A stretch of DNA of 34,564 nucleotides, taken from positions 1-34,564 of IMG/VR virus record IMGVR_UViG_3300025122_006142; one strand, 5' to 3'. Positions 1-6,815 of this stretch are shown piece by piece. The notes beneath the pieces are model-generated. The model did not search any database and was not told where the DNA came from. It saw nothing but the letters and a program-made list of their open reading frames with translations. The DNA is from a virus. Each line of letters starts with the position of its first letter. The first letter of the stretch is position 1. Position numbers and translations under genes: made by a program.

Positions 1-26
1 CTTTCTGCTGCGTGGATTCTATTCAT
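1..26 (-). CDS. Start of an unidentified gene running off the left edge
   Basis: Only the first eight codons lie in the window (M-N-R-I-H-A-A-E), so the product cannot be identified. The ATG overlaps the stop of the 21-codon ORF upstream by four bases (ATGA), the same junction used repeatedly in this operon, which is the reason for calling it. No Shine-Dalgarno sequence is visible, so translation would rely on coupling to the ORF before it. Confidence 0.4.
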
Positions 27-88
27 TTGCAATCTGTAACTATATTGTAATCGACATAATCTTTATTTTTTGTTATAAGCTTATTCAT
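23..88 (-). CDS. Possible 21-residue microprotein ORF
   Basis: A 21-codon ORF (starts M-N-K-L-I-T-K-N-K) whose ATG overlaps the stop of the 56-residue gene upstream by ATGA and whose own TGA overlaps the next ATG the same way. The two perfectly joined junctions suggest it is translated, but the length is near what chance allows. No domain, membrane segment or ribosome binding site can be seen. It may simply be a spacer that passes ribosomes to the next gene. Confidence 0.35.
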   Translation of the reverse strand: MNKLITKNKDYVDYNIVTDCK

Positions 89-255
89 TTCCATTTGCAA
101 TAAGAGGGATCTTGAGATCGTTTGCGCCGCATATACTCTCTTTTTTGAGTGCGTCGTTTCTCCTTGTCTTTGTCGTCGTATTTCTTTTGGGCGCGCAAGC
201 GAGATTTTTTTCCCTTTGGGCTTTTGCTGTATCTTTGTTGCGGGGTGTCGCTCAT
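85..255 (-). CDS. Small, very basic protein of unknown function (56 aa)
   Basis: Not recognised. The product is 56 residues, starts M-S-D-T-P-Q-Q-R-Y-S-K and is dominated by Lys and Arg from about residue 9 to 47, with runs such as K-E-K-R-R-T-Q-K-R and M-R-R-K-R; it ends C-K-W-K. It has no hydrophobic segment, so it is probably cytosolic, and its charge suggests (inference) nucleic-acid binding. The start is the only ATG after an in-frame TAG. It lies at the 3' end of the replication operon, 1 base after a 22-codon ORF, and its stop overlaps the next ATG by four bases. No clear Shine-Dalgarno sequence is seen. Confidence 0.6.
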   Translation of the reverse strand: MSDTPQQRYSKSPKGKKSRLRAQKKYDDKDKEKRRTQKREYMRRKRSQDPSYCKWK

Positions 256-256
256 A

Positions 257-325
257 TTACCATACCCACACTATATAATCCTCTTCAACCGGCGACGGGA
301 GAATGTCGTATTGTTTCTTTTTCAT
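257..325 (-). CDS. Possible 22-residue microprotein ORF
   Basis: A 22-codon ORF (starts M-K-K-K-Q-Y-D-I-L, ends V-W-V-W). Its ATG shares one base with the TAA of the nuclease gene upstream (TAATG), and its TAA is one base before the ATG of the basic 56-residue protein. The packing matches the rest of the operon, but the ORF is short, has no visible ribosome binding site and matches no family I know. It may be a coupling peptide rather than a functional protein. Confidence 0.35.
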   Translation of the reverse strand: MKKKQYDILPSPVEEDYIVWVW

Positions 326-792
326 TATGAATTTAATAAACTTATAGGAATGTTATAACAGTCTGCTTTAAAGGTAAAATTGTTGGCCGGATCGATCTCC
401 CCCTTGCGGTGGAAAACCGCTTTCTTATAGAAGTCTGGTTTACTAATTTTTCCAAGGTACCACGCTTCTTGGAGGGTGTTCAGAACGCTGACAAAAGCAT
501 ACTCGTCACAGTCTTGTCTGGTGTTAAAGTCTGCCACCGAACATTCGTAGTGGGGCTTTGGTGCTACTGTGCGTTCTTTGGTTTTTACATCGACCTTCAT
601 ATTTTGATAGACGATATCATAATCGTAAGTATCTTTGATTTCCCCGTTAAGAACGTTTTTGACAACCTCTTCCCCAATGTAGGCCACTAAACTGCCTTCT
701 CCTTTGCGGATAGAATTGTTTAAGAGGGGGAGCTCTTCTGCGCGAGCTTTTACTCTTTGAATGGCGCTCTTGCTAATGATGAATTTTTTCAC
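325..792 (-). CDS. Putative PD-(D/E)XK-type nuclease (155 aa)
   Basis: Small soluble protein with a plausible PD-(D/E)XK nuclease core. E41/E42 lie in a helix after G-E-G-S-L, D57/D59 in Y-D-Y-D-I-V, and D68-V-K70-T-K in the next strand, the usual D...(D/E)xK layout. It would cut DNA during phage replication or recombination; the exact family is not recognised. I start it at the GTG at 792, not the TTG 14 codons upstream. The GTG overlaps the stop of the PHP-domain gene as GTGA and has a GGAGAG Shine-Dalgarno about 12 bases before it, whereas the longer form would overlap by 46 bases. It follows the other replication genes in the same operon. Confidence 0.6.
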   Translation of the reverse strand: MKKFIISKSAIQRVKARAEELPLLNNSIRKGEGSLVAYIGEEVVKNVLNGEIKDTYDYDIVYQNMKVDVKTKERTVAPKPHYECSVADFNTRQDCDEYAFVSVLNTLQEAWYLGKISKPDFYKKAVFHRKGEIDPANNFTFKADCYNIPISLLNS

Positions 793-1532
793 TGCTCTAA
801 AAAGCTCTCCATACAAAACTCTTGACTTCCACAATGGTCTAAGTTTGGACGCGTTAGGTCCGACTTGCGCCCGCTGAAGCTTCGATTACAGATAATCTTG
901 AATGTTTGGTAGGCGGCAAAGTCTTTTTTATTTTTATAGTAAATGGTTTTCGACTCTTCTGTATTATAATTGTGCCGAGCACAGTAATCCTCCACTACCC
1001 CACGTAACAAATGGTCAAATGGGAGTTGGTTGTTTTCTAGAAAAAATAAAGGTTTAACAAAGCTAAAGTCCGGAATAAACTCTGCAAAAGAAAAATTGTT
1101 GCGATGAAGAAAGGAATCATAAAAGGGGATCGCCAATAAAAGGTTATTAGTCCAGTGTTCTTTTAGGTCCTTGAAAGTTAACCGTTGTTCGTAGTCACAA
1201 AATGCTTGAGAGTGAATCTTGTAAAGCTTTTTGCATCCGTGATCATTTTTAGCGAAAATGATGACCTTGTGATTTTTCTTTTTATCATCTTCGTGAGAGT
1301 TACACACGCTGAGTCTCAAGCCAAAAACTAATTGAATGTCATGCTCATCACAACGTTTTTTTGATTCTAGAAAACCATGAAAATTATCCTCCACCAAAAC
1401 TAGTTTGTCGAGATTGTTTTCAATTGCAATTTGAATAACGCTGTCTGCCCCTCCCTCTTTGATAGAAGCGGGGTCAGTAGCGGTAAGAATAGACTTCCCG
1501 ATACTGTAATGAGTTTTAAACAAAGGTACCAT
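789..1532 (-). CDS. Stand-alone PHP-like domain of DNA polymerase III alpha type (247 aa)
   Basis: The whole length reads like the N-terminal PHP domain of bacterial DnaE/PolC, without any polymerase domain. K-T-H-Y-S-I-G-K-S sits where DnaE has its first His strand; V-E-D-N-F-H-G-F-L-E-S follows the I-T-D-H-x-N-x-x-G pattern; H-K-V-I-I-F-A-K-N-D-H-G matches the L-L-A-K-N-xx-G strand; Q-E-F-C-M-E-S near the end resembles the DnaE segment leading into the palm. Several metal-binding positions are lost (one His in H-Y-S, D-N instead of D-H), so catalysis is doubtful. It may be a polymerase- or helicase-binding adaptor. The ATG at 1532 has AGAGGG only one base upstream, too close for a normal ribosome binding site; a promoter ends eight bases before it. 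Confidence 0.6.
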   Translation of the reverse strand: MVPLFKTHYSIGKSILTATDPASIKEGGADSVIQIAIENNLDKLVLVEDNFHGFLESKKRCDEHDIQLVFGLRLSVCNSHEDDKKKNHKVIIFAKNDHGCKKLYKIHSQAFCDYEQRLTFKDLKEHWTNNLLLAIPFYDSFLHRNNFSFAEFIPDFSFVKPLFFLENNQLPFDHLLRGVVEDYCARHNYNTEESKTIYYKNKKDFAAYQTFKIICNRSFSGRKSDLTRPNLDHCGSQEFCMESFLEQ

Positions 1533-1540
1533 ACCCTCTT

Positions 1541-1568
1541 AGTATAACGGTTTAGACGGGAGTGTCAA
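1541..1568 (-). promoter_or_regulatory. Sigma-70-like promoter for the PHP-domain gene
   Basis: On the minus strand TTGACA (1563-1568) and TATACT (1541-1546) are separated by 16 bases, close to the sigma-70 consensus. The -35 lies inside the last codons of the upstream nuclease gene. The -10 ends eight bases before the ATG at 1532, so the predicted start of transcription is only one or two bases before the start codon. Confidence 0.6.
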
Positions 1569-2601
1569 GGTAATTCCAGCGAGGACACCCAGCATAATGA
1601 AGTTTTTTTATAGAAAAGCTGTCTTTTTTATTTTTTAATAAAAGCGCATAGTTTTCCGGAAATTCTGTCTTAATAAGCTTGTCGTCTTTGTCGAACAGGC
1701 CATAATAATCAAATGGAAATTTATAAGCACAGTGCCACATCGGCGACCCGTCTTTTTTAAGCTGTCCCGGATATTTGGCTCTACCACATGCGATAGGGCC
1801 ACCAAAACTACCATCCGTAGGATTCGGTTTGTCAGCAGCGTATGAATTGATAGCCGAATAATAATTAAATTTGGACAGGTAGCGTTGGGCTTGGGTGAGT
1901 TCTATTTCAAATTCTTCAATTCTTTTATCCGAAATTTTGCGCATCTTCATGATACCCTTGGGTTTGTTTTTAGAATCCAAATCAAATCTTAGAAAAACGA
2001 ACTCACTGTTTCGGCTGGAAATCTCAGGGAAGAGATATTTAACTGCAATGCTATAAATATAATCTTGAAGATTTCTTTTCTTATCTTCCCCTTTAAATAC
2101 TTGTTTGCTTGTTTTGAAGTCTCTGATAAGGGCGCTCTTCTTTTTGTCGTAAATAAATAGCTTATCTATAAACCCTTTGATGGAGTAGTCTTTTTCCCCT
2201 TCTTTAATATGCATATCAAATTCATATTCAGAAAAAGACTCAGATGGCTTCGCGACCTTCTTCCCAAAAAAATCATACCGCAACCCAGCTACAATCATTT
2301 CTTTAATCATTTGCATGTTCTCTTCGTCATCAACCCCGAGGGGGATAGCCGTTTTAAGGATCAGCTTTTTGATGACGTCTACAGCAAAAGGATCGTTTTG
2401 TTCTAAAATAAGATCATAGTAATGCCTTCTTGACGGCTTACCAAGGCATTCGAAAACCAAGTGACACACTGTCCCTCGGGAGGCGCCGTCGTTAGATTTG
2501 TCGGGCAAACGTTGGTGGTACTTGCACCAGTAAAGCCAAGAACACATTTTTACTGTTTTAAGGCGACTGGCGGATAAATATATTGGTTTTGTTTTAGACA
2601 T
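1552..2601 (-). CDS. Cas4/AddB-like PD-(D/E)XK exonuclease with probable Fe-S cluster (349 aa)
   Basis: Predicted RecB/Cas4-family nuclease. Motifs in order: Y-L-S-A-S-R-L with C20 and C26, H47 in G-T-V-C-H, D146 in K-G-F-I-D-K, D161-F-K163 in I-R-D-F-K-T-S-K, and Q179-D-Y. Three Cys near the C-terminus (C272, C291, C339 in G-C-P-R-W) together with C20 give the one-plus-three arrangement that binds a 4Fe-4S cluster in AddB and Cas4; this is inference by pattern. It probably processes DNA ends in recombination or replication, next to primase and RecA. I choose the ATG at 2601 rather than the TTG at 2613, because it has GAGGA at proper spacing and overlaps the primase stop by only eight bases. 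Confidence 0.75.
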   Translation of the reverse strand: MSKTKPIYLSASRLKTVKMCSWLYWCKYHQRLPDKSNDGASRGTVCHLVFECLGKPSRRHYYDLILEQNDPFAVDVIKKLILKTAIPLGVDDEENMQMIKEMIVAGLRYDFFGKKVAKPSESFSEYEFDMHIKEGEKDYSIKGFIDKLFIYDKKKSALIRDFKTSKQVFKGEDKKRNLQDYIYSIAVKYLFPEISSRNSEFVFLRFDLDSKNKPKGIMKMRKISDKRIEEFEIELTQAQRYLSKFNYYSAINSYAADKPNPTDGSFGGPIACGRAKYPGQLKKDGSPMWHCAYKFPFDYYGLFDKDDKLIKTEFPENYALLLKNKKDSFSIKKLHYAGCPRWNYLDTPV

Positions 2602-3706
2602 CGGTTTCCTCAATGAAATTTTTAAGAAAATTTATTTTTTTATTTCTTTCTGTTTTATTTTTTACTATAGTCGCCCCCTCTTCGCTTTTTAAAATAGAAA
2701 GTATTCTACTTGTTTGCTTGGGTTTATCTAAGGGTTTGTTGTACCATTGTTCTTTAAAATTAATATTGTTTGTCTGCATATCTCCGAAATCGTTCTCTGT
2801 GGGGAGGTTGATGCGAAGCTTGTTAATGTCAAAATAATTTAAAAGCTTAACAAAGATTTTAATTGCTGCGCGAAGTCCTACATTGGACGCGTCATTGTTA
2901 GTCGCGATAATAATCTGGTCTAACTCTTGGGCTAGTAAAAAAGAAATCTGTTTTGAGCTCAAATCAAGGCCCCCTGTCACCAAATGGTTAAGGAACTTGT
3001 TTTCTGTCAGGGCTAAGCTGTCCCCGATACTTTCAACAATGATAACCTCTCTGCGCTCTTGAATGCTTTCTAGAAAAGGAAAAGTATTTGACCCCCCTTT
3101 TTTTCTGTTAAAACTAGGAACACATATGGGATAGAGCCAATTAGACTTGCGGCCTACGTGCTTCCATTTCGGAAACCCAGACTCGCTGTTCCAGCGTAAG
3201 TGGCGCCCGGTAAAACCAATGATTTGAGAAGGGTTCTTTTCATCAAAAATAGGAAAAACAAATCTCCCGTTAAGTTTCCCTGCTGTAGCCAAGCCTCCTT
3301 TATAGAGCTTTAGGGTTAAATCTGAGACTCCTTTATCGTTATAGAACTTAAAATGTGGCAATAATTTGGATAAATACTCCAAAGAGTAGGTTTCGTCCAT
3401 TTGTATTTTAACTTTTTGACTCTCTTTTTCAAAGGTACGGGGCACCTTTGGCCCCCCAGAAGGTTCGATATATTGGGCCAAAATCTTTTTGTCTGTAGTG
3501 CCTAGGGCTTTTTCCACTAACGCTTGAAAGGGAAGAAAGGCGGTATTCTCCACGTAATCTCTCCACACACCAGAATCTTTGTATATTTGAATGGCTGTAA
3601 AATTATCACCATTGCGCCACAACGCATTGGTTTGCCAGTAGGCGCCGCCGTCGCGCAGCTTGAACCCTAGTTCTAACAAAACTTCTTTGATCTCCTCAGT
3701 TTCCAT
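2594..3706 (-). CDS. DnaG-type DNA primase with TOPRIM domain (370 aa)
   Basis: Makes RNA primers at the replication fork with the DnaB-type helicase encoded nearby. The N-terminus (residues 10-65, with G-x-Y-W, N-A-L-W, W-R-D-Y) has the layout of the primase zinc-binding domain but lacks its cysteines. The RNA-polymerase basic subdomain is clear: G-R-F-V-F-P-I-F-D at 147-155 and I-G-F-T-G-R-H-L at 163-170. The TOPRIM glutamate is E225 in I-I-V-E-S-I-G-D-S. The D-x-D strand reads T-N-N-D-A-S at 269-274, so the first Asp is replaced by Asn270. The protein is short (DnaG is about 580 aa) and lacks an obvious helicase-binding C-domain. Its ATG overlaps the formyltransferase end by 11 bases. Confidence 0.85.
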   Translation of the reverse strand: METEEIKEVLLELGFKLRDGGAYWQTNALWRNGDNFTAIQIYKDSGVWRDYVENTAFLPFQALVEKALGTTDKKILAQYIEPSGGPKVPRTFEKESQKVKIQMDETYSLEYLSKLLPHFKFYNDKGVSDLTLKLYKGGLATAGKLNGRFVFPIFDEKNPSQIIGFTGRHLRWNSESGFPKWKHVGRKSNWLYPICVPSFNRKKGGSNTFPFLESIQERREVIIVESIGDSLALTENKFLNHLVTGGLDLSSKQISFLLAQELDQIIIATNNDASNVGLRAAIKIFVKLLNYFDINKLRINLPTENDFGDMQTNNINFKEQWYNKPLDKPKQTSRILSILKSEEGATIVKNKTERNKKINFLKNFIEETDV

Positions 3707-4361
3707 TGATGTGGGCGCTTGTTATATATAGTCTTTTCCCTTCTTTATCTTTGATGAAAGCGTTGGGGTAAGGGGGTGTGAGCATTCGAATTTTATTACA
3801 AAGATATTCTCGAGTTTGGTTTTGTATTTCATCGAGTGTGATTTCGGAATCGGCTGGTTTGCGTCGCTTAAATAATGTCGCCGCAGAGTGGTCTTGCGGT
3901 TTTAAATTATAACCATTTTTCAAAAAATCACATGTCCCAGCAAAGCCAAGCGTAGTCATGCGTGAAAAAATGTCCCCAATGTTTCCTTGTAAAGACATGG
4001 GGATTTGGCGGATAATGTCCCCCTCATCCAATCCAGCGCTCATTTTGAAAATAGTCACCGCAGAGTTTTTCTCACCGTTCAGGATTTGGTTTTGTAGGGG
4101 GCTTCCTCCACGATATTGGGGTAGAGGGGATGGGTGTAGGCAAATACAATCATATTGTTCTACAATAGATTCCGGAACGATCCAACTCCACCCATACCAA
4201 AGGATAATATCGGGCTGAAAAGTCTTAATCTTAACGGCACAAATATCTTCAGCGGGGTTGAAGATAATTTTAAAATTATATTGCGGCAATGCGTCGGCCA
4301 ACATTTTGTATATCTTCAATGCCCAATCCCTATAGGTAATACATAAAATCTGTTTTGTCAT
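3696..4361 (-). CDS. Formyltransferase-fold enzyme, probably sugar N-formyltransferase (221 aa)
   Basis: Belongs to the 10-formyl-tetrahydrofolate formyltransferase family (Fmt, PurN, sugar N-formyltransferases). The hallmark loop H76-P-S-P-L-P-Q-Y-R-G-G-S-P and the G-L-D112-E-G-D-I motif are present. The conserved Asn two residues before the His is Cys74 (C-L-H), which departs from Fmt. The length, without a C-terminal tRNA-binding domain, fits a sugar-modifying enzyme more than Met-tRNA formyltransferase, so it probably formylates an amino sugar of a surface glycan (inference). It sits between deacetylase and primase genes and starts with an ATGA overlap with the deacetylase, which suggests that the two work as a pair: deacetylation, then formylation. 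Confidence 0.75.
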   Translation of the reverse strand: MTKQILCITYRDWALKIYKMLADALPQYNFKIIFNPAEDICAVKIKTFQPDIILWYGWSWIVPESIVEQYDCICLHPSPLPQYRGGSPLQNQILNGEKNSAVTIFKMSAGLDEGDIIRQIPMSLQGNIGDIFSRMTTLGFAGTCDFLKNGYNLKPQDHSAATLFKRRKPADSEITLDEIQNQTREYLCNKIRMLTPPYPNAFIKDKEGKRLYITSAHINGN

Positions 4362-5248
4362 GAGAGGGGTAATGTTTGGGGCGCATCGAAGCGAGGGATT
4401 TTGAGTAAATTGGTATCAGATGTTATGTTTTCAGCGTCAGTGGTGTACGCAAATTCACAGTTATACGTTTTTGCGTAAGAAACACTGTCGTCGTTATAAG
4501 ACCCTTGAGGGTATGAAAAAGAAAGGGGGGGTGCCGAAAAACTTGCGGCATAAAGCAAAGACTCTTTGATCTCTTCTTCTTGGTTGCTTAAGGATGCAAG
4601 GCTTGTTGAGGTATAGCCGTGACCTCCCACAATCATACCACACTCGGCAATATGCCCAACCTCCGCAGGGGTTAAATAAAAATCAGAACAAAAGTCTTTC
4701 TCGTCTTTTGTTATAAATTTAGCAAACAGCTTATCTGTAATCATATCTCCTGTATTATGTCGCCGTAAAAAATTAGTAACAAAAACCATTTCTTGGGACC
4801 ACCAATTATCAGAATGATAAGAAACTGAAAAAGTATTCCACAGGGCATCTCTTTCGCAGGGATCTGCGCCCATCAAATCAAAAATATTTTCTACTACCTT
4901 TTTCTCAGAAAGGGTTGCTAAAATAAACTGTATCTTATGGGCTCTTATAACCTTTCGCTCTCGAATCGCTAACGTAGGTATCAGAAAGGTTGCCTTCAGT
5001 TTAGCCTCGTGCAGCATCTCAGCTGCTAAATAGTGATCTTTAAGGCCATCATCGAATGTAAGGATGGCGCAGTCCCCTTTTAAGTTCTCTTTTAAATGTT
5101 GGGGCTCTATCACTGTATAATTTTCAGTGATAAATTTTAGCTGGCATTTGAATTGCGACGTAGACAAAAAAGAACGCAGCTCTAAGCGACGAGGGTAGCC
5201 ACCGTATTGTGGGTTCCTAATGTCGTGATACATGAAAGCTTTAATCAT
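4358..5248 (-). CDS. NodB-type polysaccharide deacetylase (296 aa)
   Basis: CE4/NodB-fold protein expected to remove N- or O-acetyl groups from a glycan. The first catalytic motif T-F-D-D-G is at 64-68, with D66/D67 as base and metal ligand. The second motif is G-G-H210-G-Y-T-S214: the second His of the usual H-xxx-H zinc pair is Ser. The later S-Y-P-Q-G-S-Y motif is intact. No signal peptide or membrane segment is seen, so it would act in the cytosol, perhaps on a nucleotide sugar. I start it at the ATG at 5248 (M-I-K-A-F-M-Y-H-D), five bases after the helicase stop, because the 24 extra residues of the longer frame overlap the helicase gene and do not look like this family. Confidence 0.8.
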   Translation of the reverse strand: MIKAFMYHDIRNPQYGGYPRRLELRSFLSTSQFKCQLKFITENYTVIEPQHLKENLKGDCAILTFDDGLKDHYLAAEMLHEAKLKATFLIPTLAIRERKVIRAHKIQFILATLSEKKVVENIFDLMGADPCERDALWNTFSVSYHSDNWWSQEMVFVTNFLRRHNTGDMITDKLFAKFITKDEKDFCSDFYLTPAEVGHIAECGMIVGGHGYTSTSLASLSNQEEEIKESLLYAASFSAPPLSFSYPQGSYNDDSVSYAKTYNCEFAYTTDAENITSDTNLLKIPRFDAPQTLPLS

Positions 5249-5252
5249 ACCT

Positions 5253-6773
5253 TTAGCGCAAAAGCTCCGGAATAAAATCATCAACAACATTATTCTCCCC
5301 GTCAAGCTCTTCGTTAACATTTAAGGCTTTGACCAAGTCTACCATATCTCCACGCTCTTCCACAGTGAAACCATCCATTTGAAGGTTAATAGCATTTTTG
5401 CGAAGGGATCCATCAGGCATTCTCACAGGATTAATAGCTCGCATATAATCTGCCCCAAGGTGACGTGATTTAACATTAATAAGTTTGTGGTTGCCACAGT
5501 TAGGTTCAGTGGCCGTTTCTTCTAATGTTTTTTGGCGCAAAATAAACATGTGAGAACAAAATTGAGTAATGCGATCAGATAGCGAAACAATGCTCTCGTC
5601 GTCTCTTACGTCTTGAGGCTGACGAACGTTGACAATACCTTGGCGATTGCTCTGGACGGATGTGATCATTGGAATGACAGGGCCCCCGTCCGAAAGAATT
5701 TCTTTTTGGATGGTTTTTTTAAATTTGTCTATCATTTCGCCAACGATTTGCCACTCAGATTTAGTTCCGTTGTTTTCGAAAGTAGTTTTAATATAATCAA
5801 AAGAAAATATCATCGGGTTTCCTCTGCCAATTTTAGAGTAATAAAAACGGCGAAGGGTTGCTATCATGGTATCTACACCCATCCCACCAACGTTATAGTA
5901 GTAAAACTTAATGTTTTTAACCTGCTTCCATACAGAACGAACCTTATTTACTGTTTCTTCTCCAGCTTGTCTCCATTGCCCTGTTTCAAGCAAGTTAGCT
6001 GAAATTCCACTTAGTGCGGAACATTGGCGAATGATAAGCTCTTCCTTGGACATTTCACCGTTATCAAAATGTAAAATAGGCACATTATACTCAGAAGAAA
6101 CCTTGGTGCAGAAGTCCATACAAAAACGTGTCTTCCCGACCCCTGAGCGGGCCACTATGACCGTTATATTGCCCGGCCGCAACAAAGACCCGTAAAGATC
6201 GTTAAGGCGCTTGTAGGGGCTCATAAGGCCAAATTCAGTAACAGGGTTGTTGCCTCTCAGTTCGATCCATTCTTCCATCTCGTCTGAGATATTGACAGGA
6301 CTGCTGGCGCCAGCATCAAAGAAGTTAATTTTTTCATTAAAGGTATTGTCTGCGCTCTCTATTATCTCGTTATAAGGAACGGAAGGGGACATTTTGCGCA
6401 TCGAATCGGCCACCTTCTTTGCCCCCTCAAAAATTTCTCGCCTAACAGTGAACTTTTTGAGTTCTTGGGCTATCTTTTCGATATTGTCGGGCGAGACTTT
6501 ACGAAGGGCTAGGGAATGAATATAATCTGAAATTTTAATATCATTGGGAAAGCTGATGTTAAGAGCGTCAACTCTTTGAGCGAGCAAAACCTCGTCCATT
6601 TTTTCCGCGTTCTCTAAAGCTTGGCGCAGGACATAAAAGATAGTCTTATTAATGGCATTTTCGTCTGCGCAAAAATCATTCTCGTTGATAAAAGTGGCAA
6701 TGTTCCCGTATTTGTGCGGGTATTTAATCAACCCTGCAAGCAAGTGCTGTTCGAGCTCTAAGGAAAATATCAT
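5253..6773 (-). CDS. dnaB: Replicative DNA helicase, DnaB family (506 aa)
   Basis: Hexameric fork helicase that unwinds DNA ahead of replication and recruits primase. The N-terminal domain (about 1-110) begins with the family pattern L-E-x-x-L-L-A-G-L. The RecA-like domain contains the Walker A motif A-R-S-G-V-G-K-T at 208-215, a D-N-G-E-M-S segment at 237-242 matching the DnaB S-L-E-M-S strand, Walker B around D326 in F-S-F-D-Y-I, and the DNA-binding S-V-Q-S-N-R region at 372-377. Length fits the family (about 450-500). A possible weak promoter lies in the 42-base gap upstream, and TAAGG about ten bases before the ATG may serve as ribosome binding site. It is followed closely by the deacetylase gene. 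Confidence 0.92.
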   Translation of the reverse strand: MIFSLELEQHLLAGLIKYPHKYGNIATFINENDFCADENAINKTIFYVLRQALENAEKMDEVLLAQRVDALNISFPNDIKISDYIHSLALRKVSPDNIEKIAQELKKFTVRREIFEGAKKVADSMRKMSPSVPYNEIIESADNTFNEKINFFDAGASSPVNISDEMEEWIELRGNNPVTEFGLMSPYKRLNDLYGSLLRPGNITVIVARSGVGKTRFCMDFCTKVSSEYNVPILHFDNGEMSKEELIIRQCSALSGISANLLETGQWRQAGEETVNKVRSVWKQVKNIKFYYYNVGGMGVDTMIATLRRFYYSKIGRGNPMIFSFDYIKTTFENNGTKSEWQIVGEMIDKFKKTIQKEILSDGGPVIPMITSVQSNRQGIVNVRQPQDVRDDESIVSLSDRITQFCSHMFILRQKTLEETATEPNCGNHKLINVKSRHLGADYMRAINPVRMPDGSLRKNAINLQMDGFTVEERGDMVDLVKALNVNEELDGENNVVDDFIPELLR

Positions 6774-6782
6774 AGAACTACG

Positions 6783-6811
6783 ACCTTACACCAAGAAAAG
6801 AAATAAGTCAA
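6783..6811 (-). promoter_or_regulatory. Possible weak promoter upstream of the helicase gene
   Basis: In the 42-base gap before the helicase a good -35 (TTGACT, 6806-6811) is followed 17 bases later by a poor -10 (TAAGGT, 6783-6788). The -10 ends nine bases before the ATG. The -10 matches the consensus at only three of six positions and could instead be the AAGG ribosome binding site, so this is a weak call. Confidence 0.25.
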
Positions 6812-6815
6812 GACA

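Noticed and set aside
112-358. Plus-strand ORFs of 72 and 69 codons near the left edge
   Set aside because: They lie antisense to the chain of small minus-strand ORFs, which has matching start/stop junctions; the plus-strand frames look like chance translations with many Phe and Leu and no ribosome binding site.
2613-2837. 74-codon plus-strand ORF with hydrophobic start
   Set aside because: Antisense to the end of the primase gene; the hydrophobic run is the complement of a Lys/Asn-rich coding stretch.
3696-4361. Methionyl-tRNA formyltransferase
   Set aside because: Lacks the C-terminal tRNA-binding domain and about 90 residues, and has Cys in place of the catalytic Asn; context with a deacetylase favours sugar modification.
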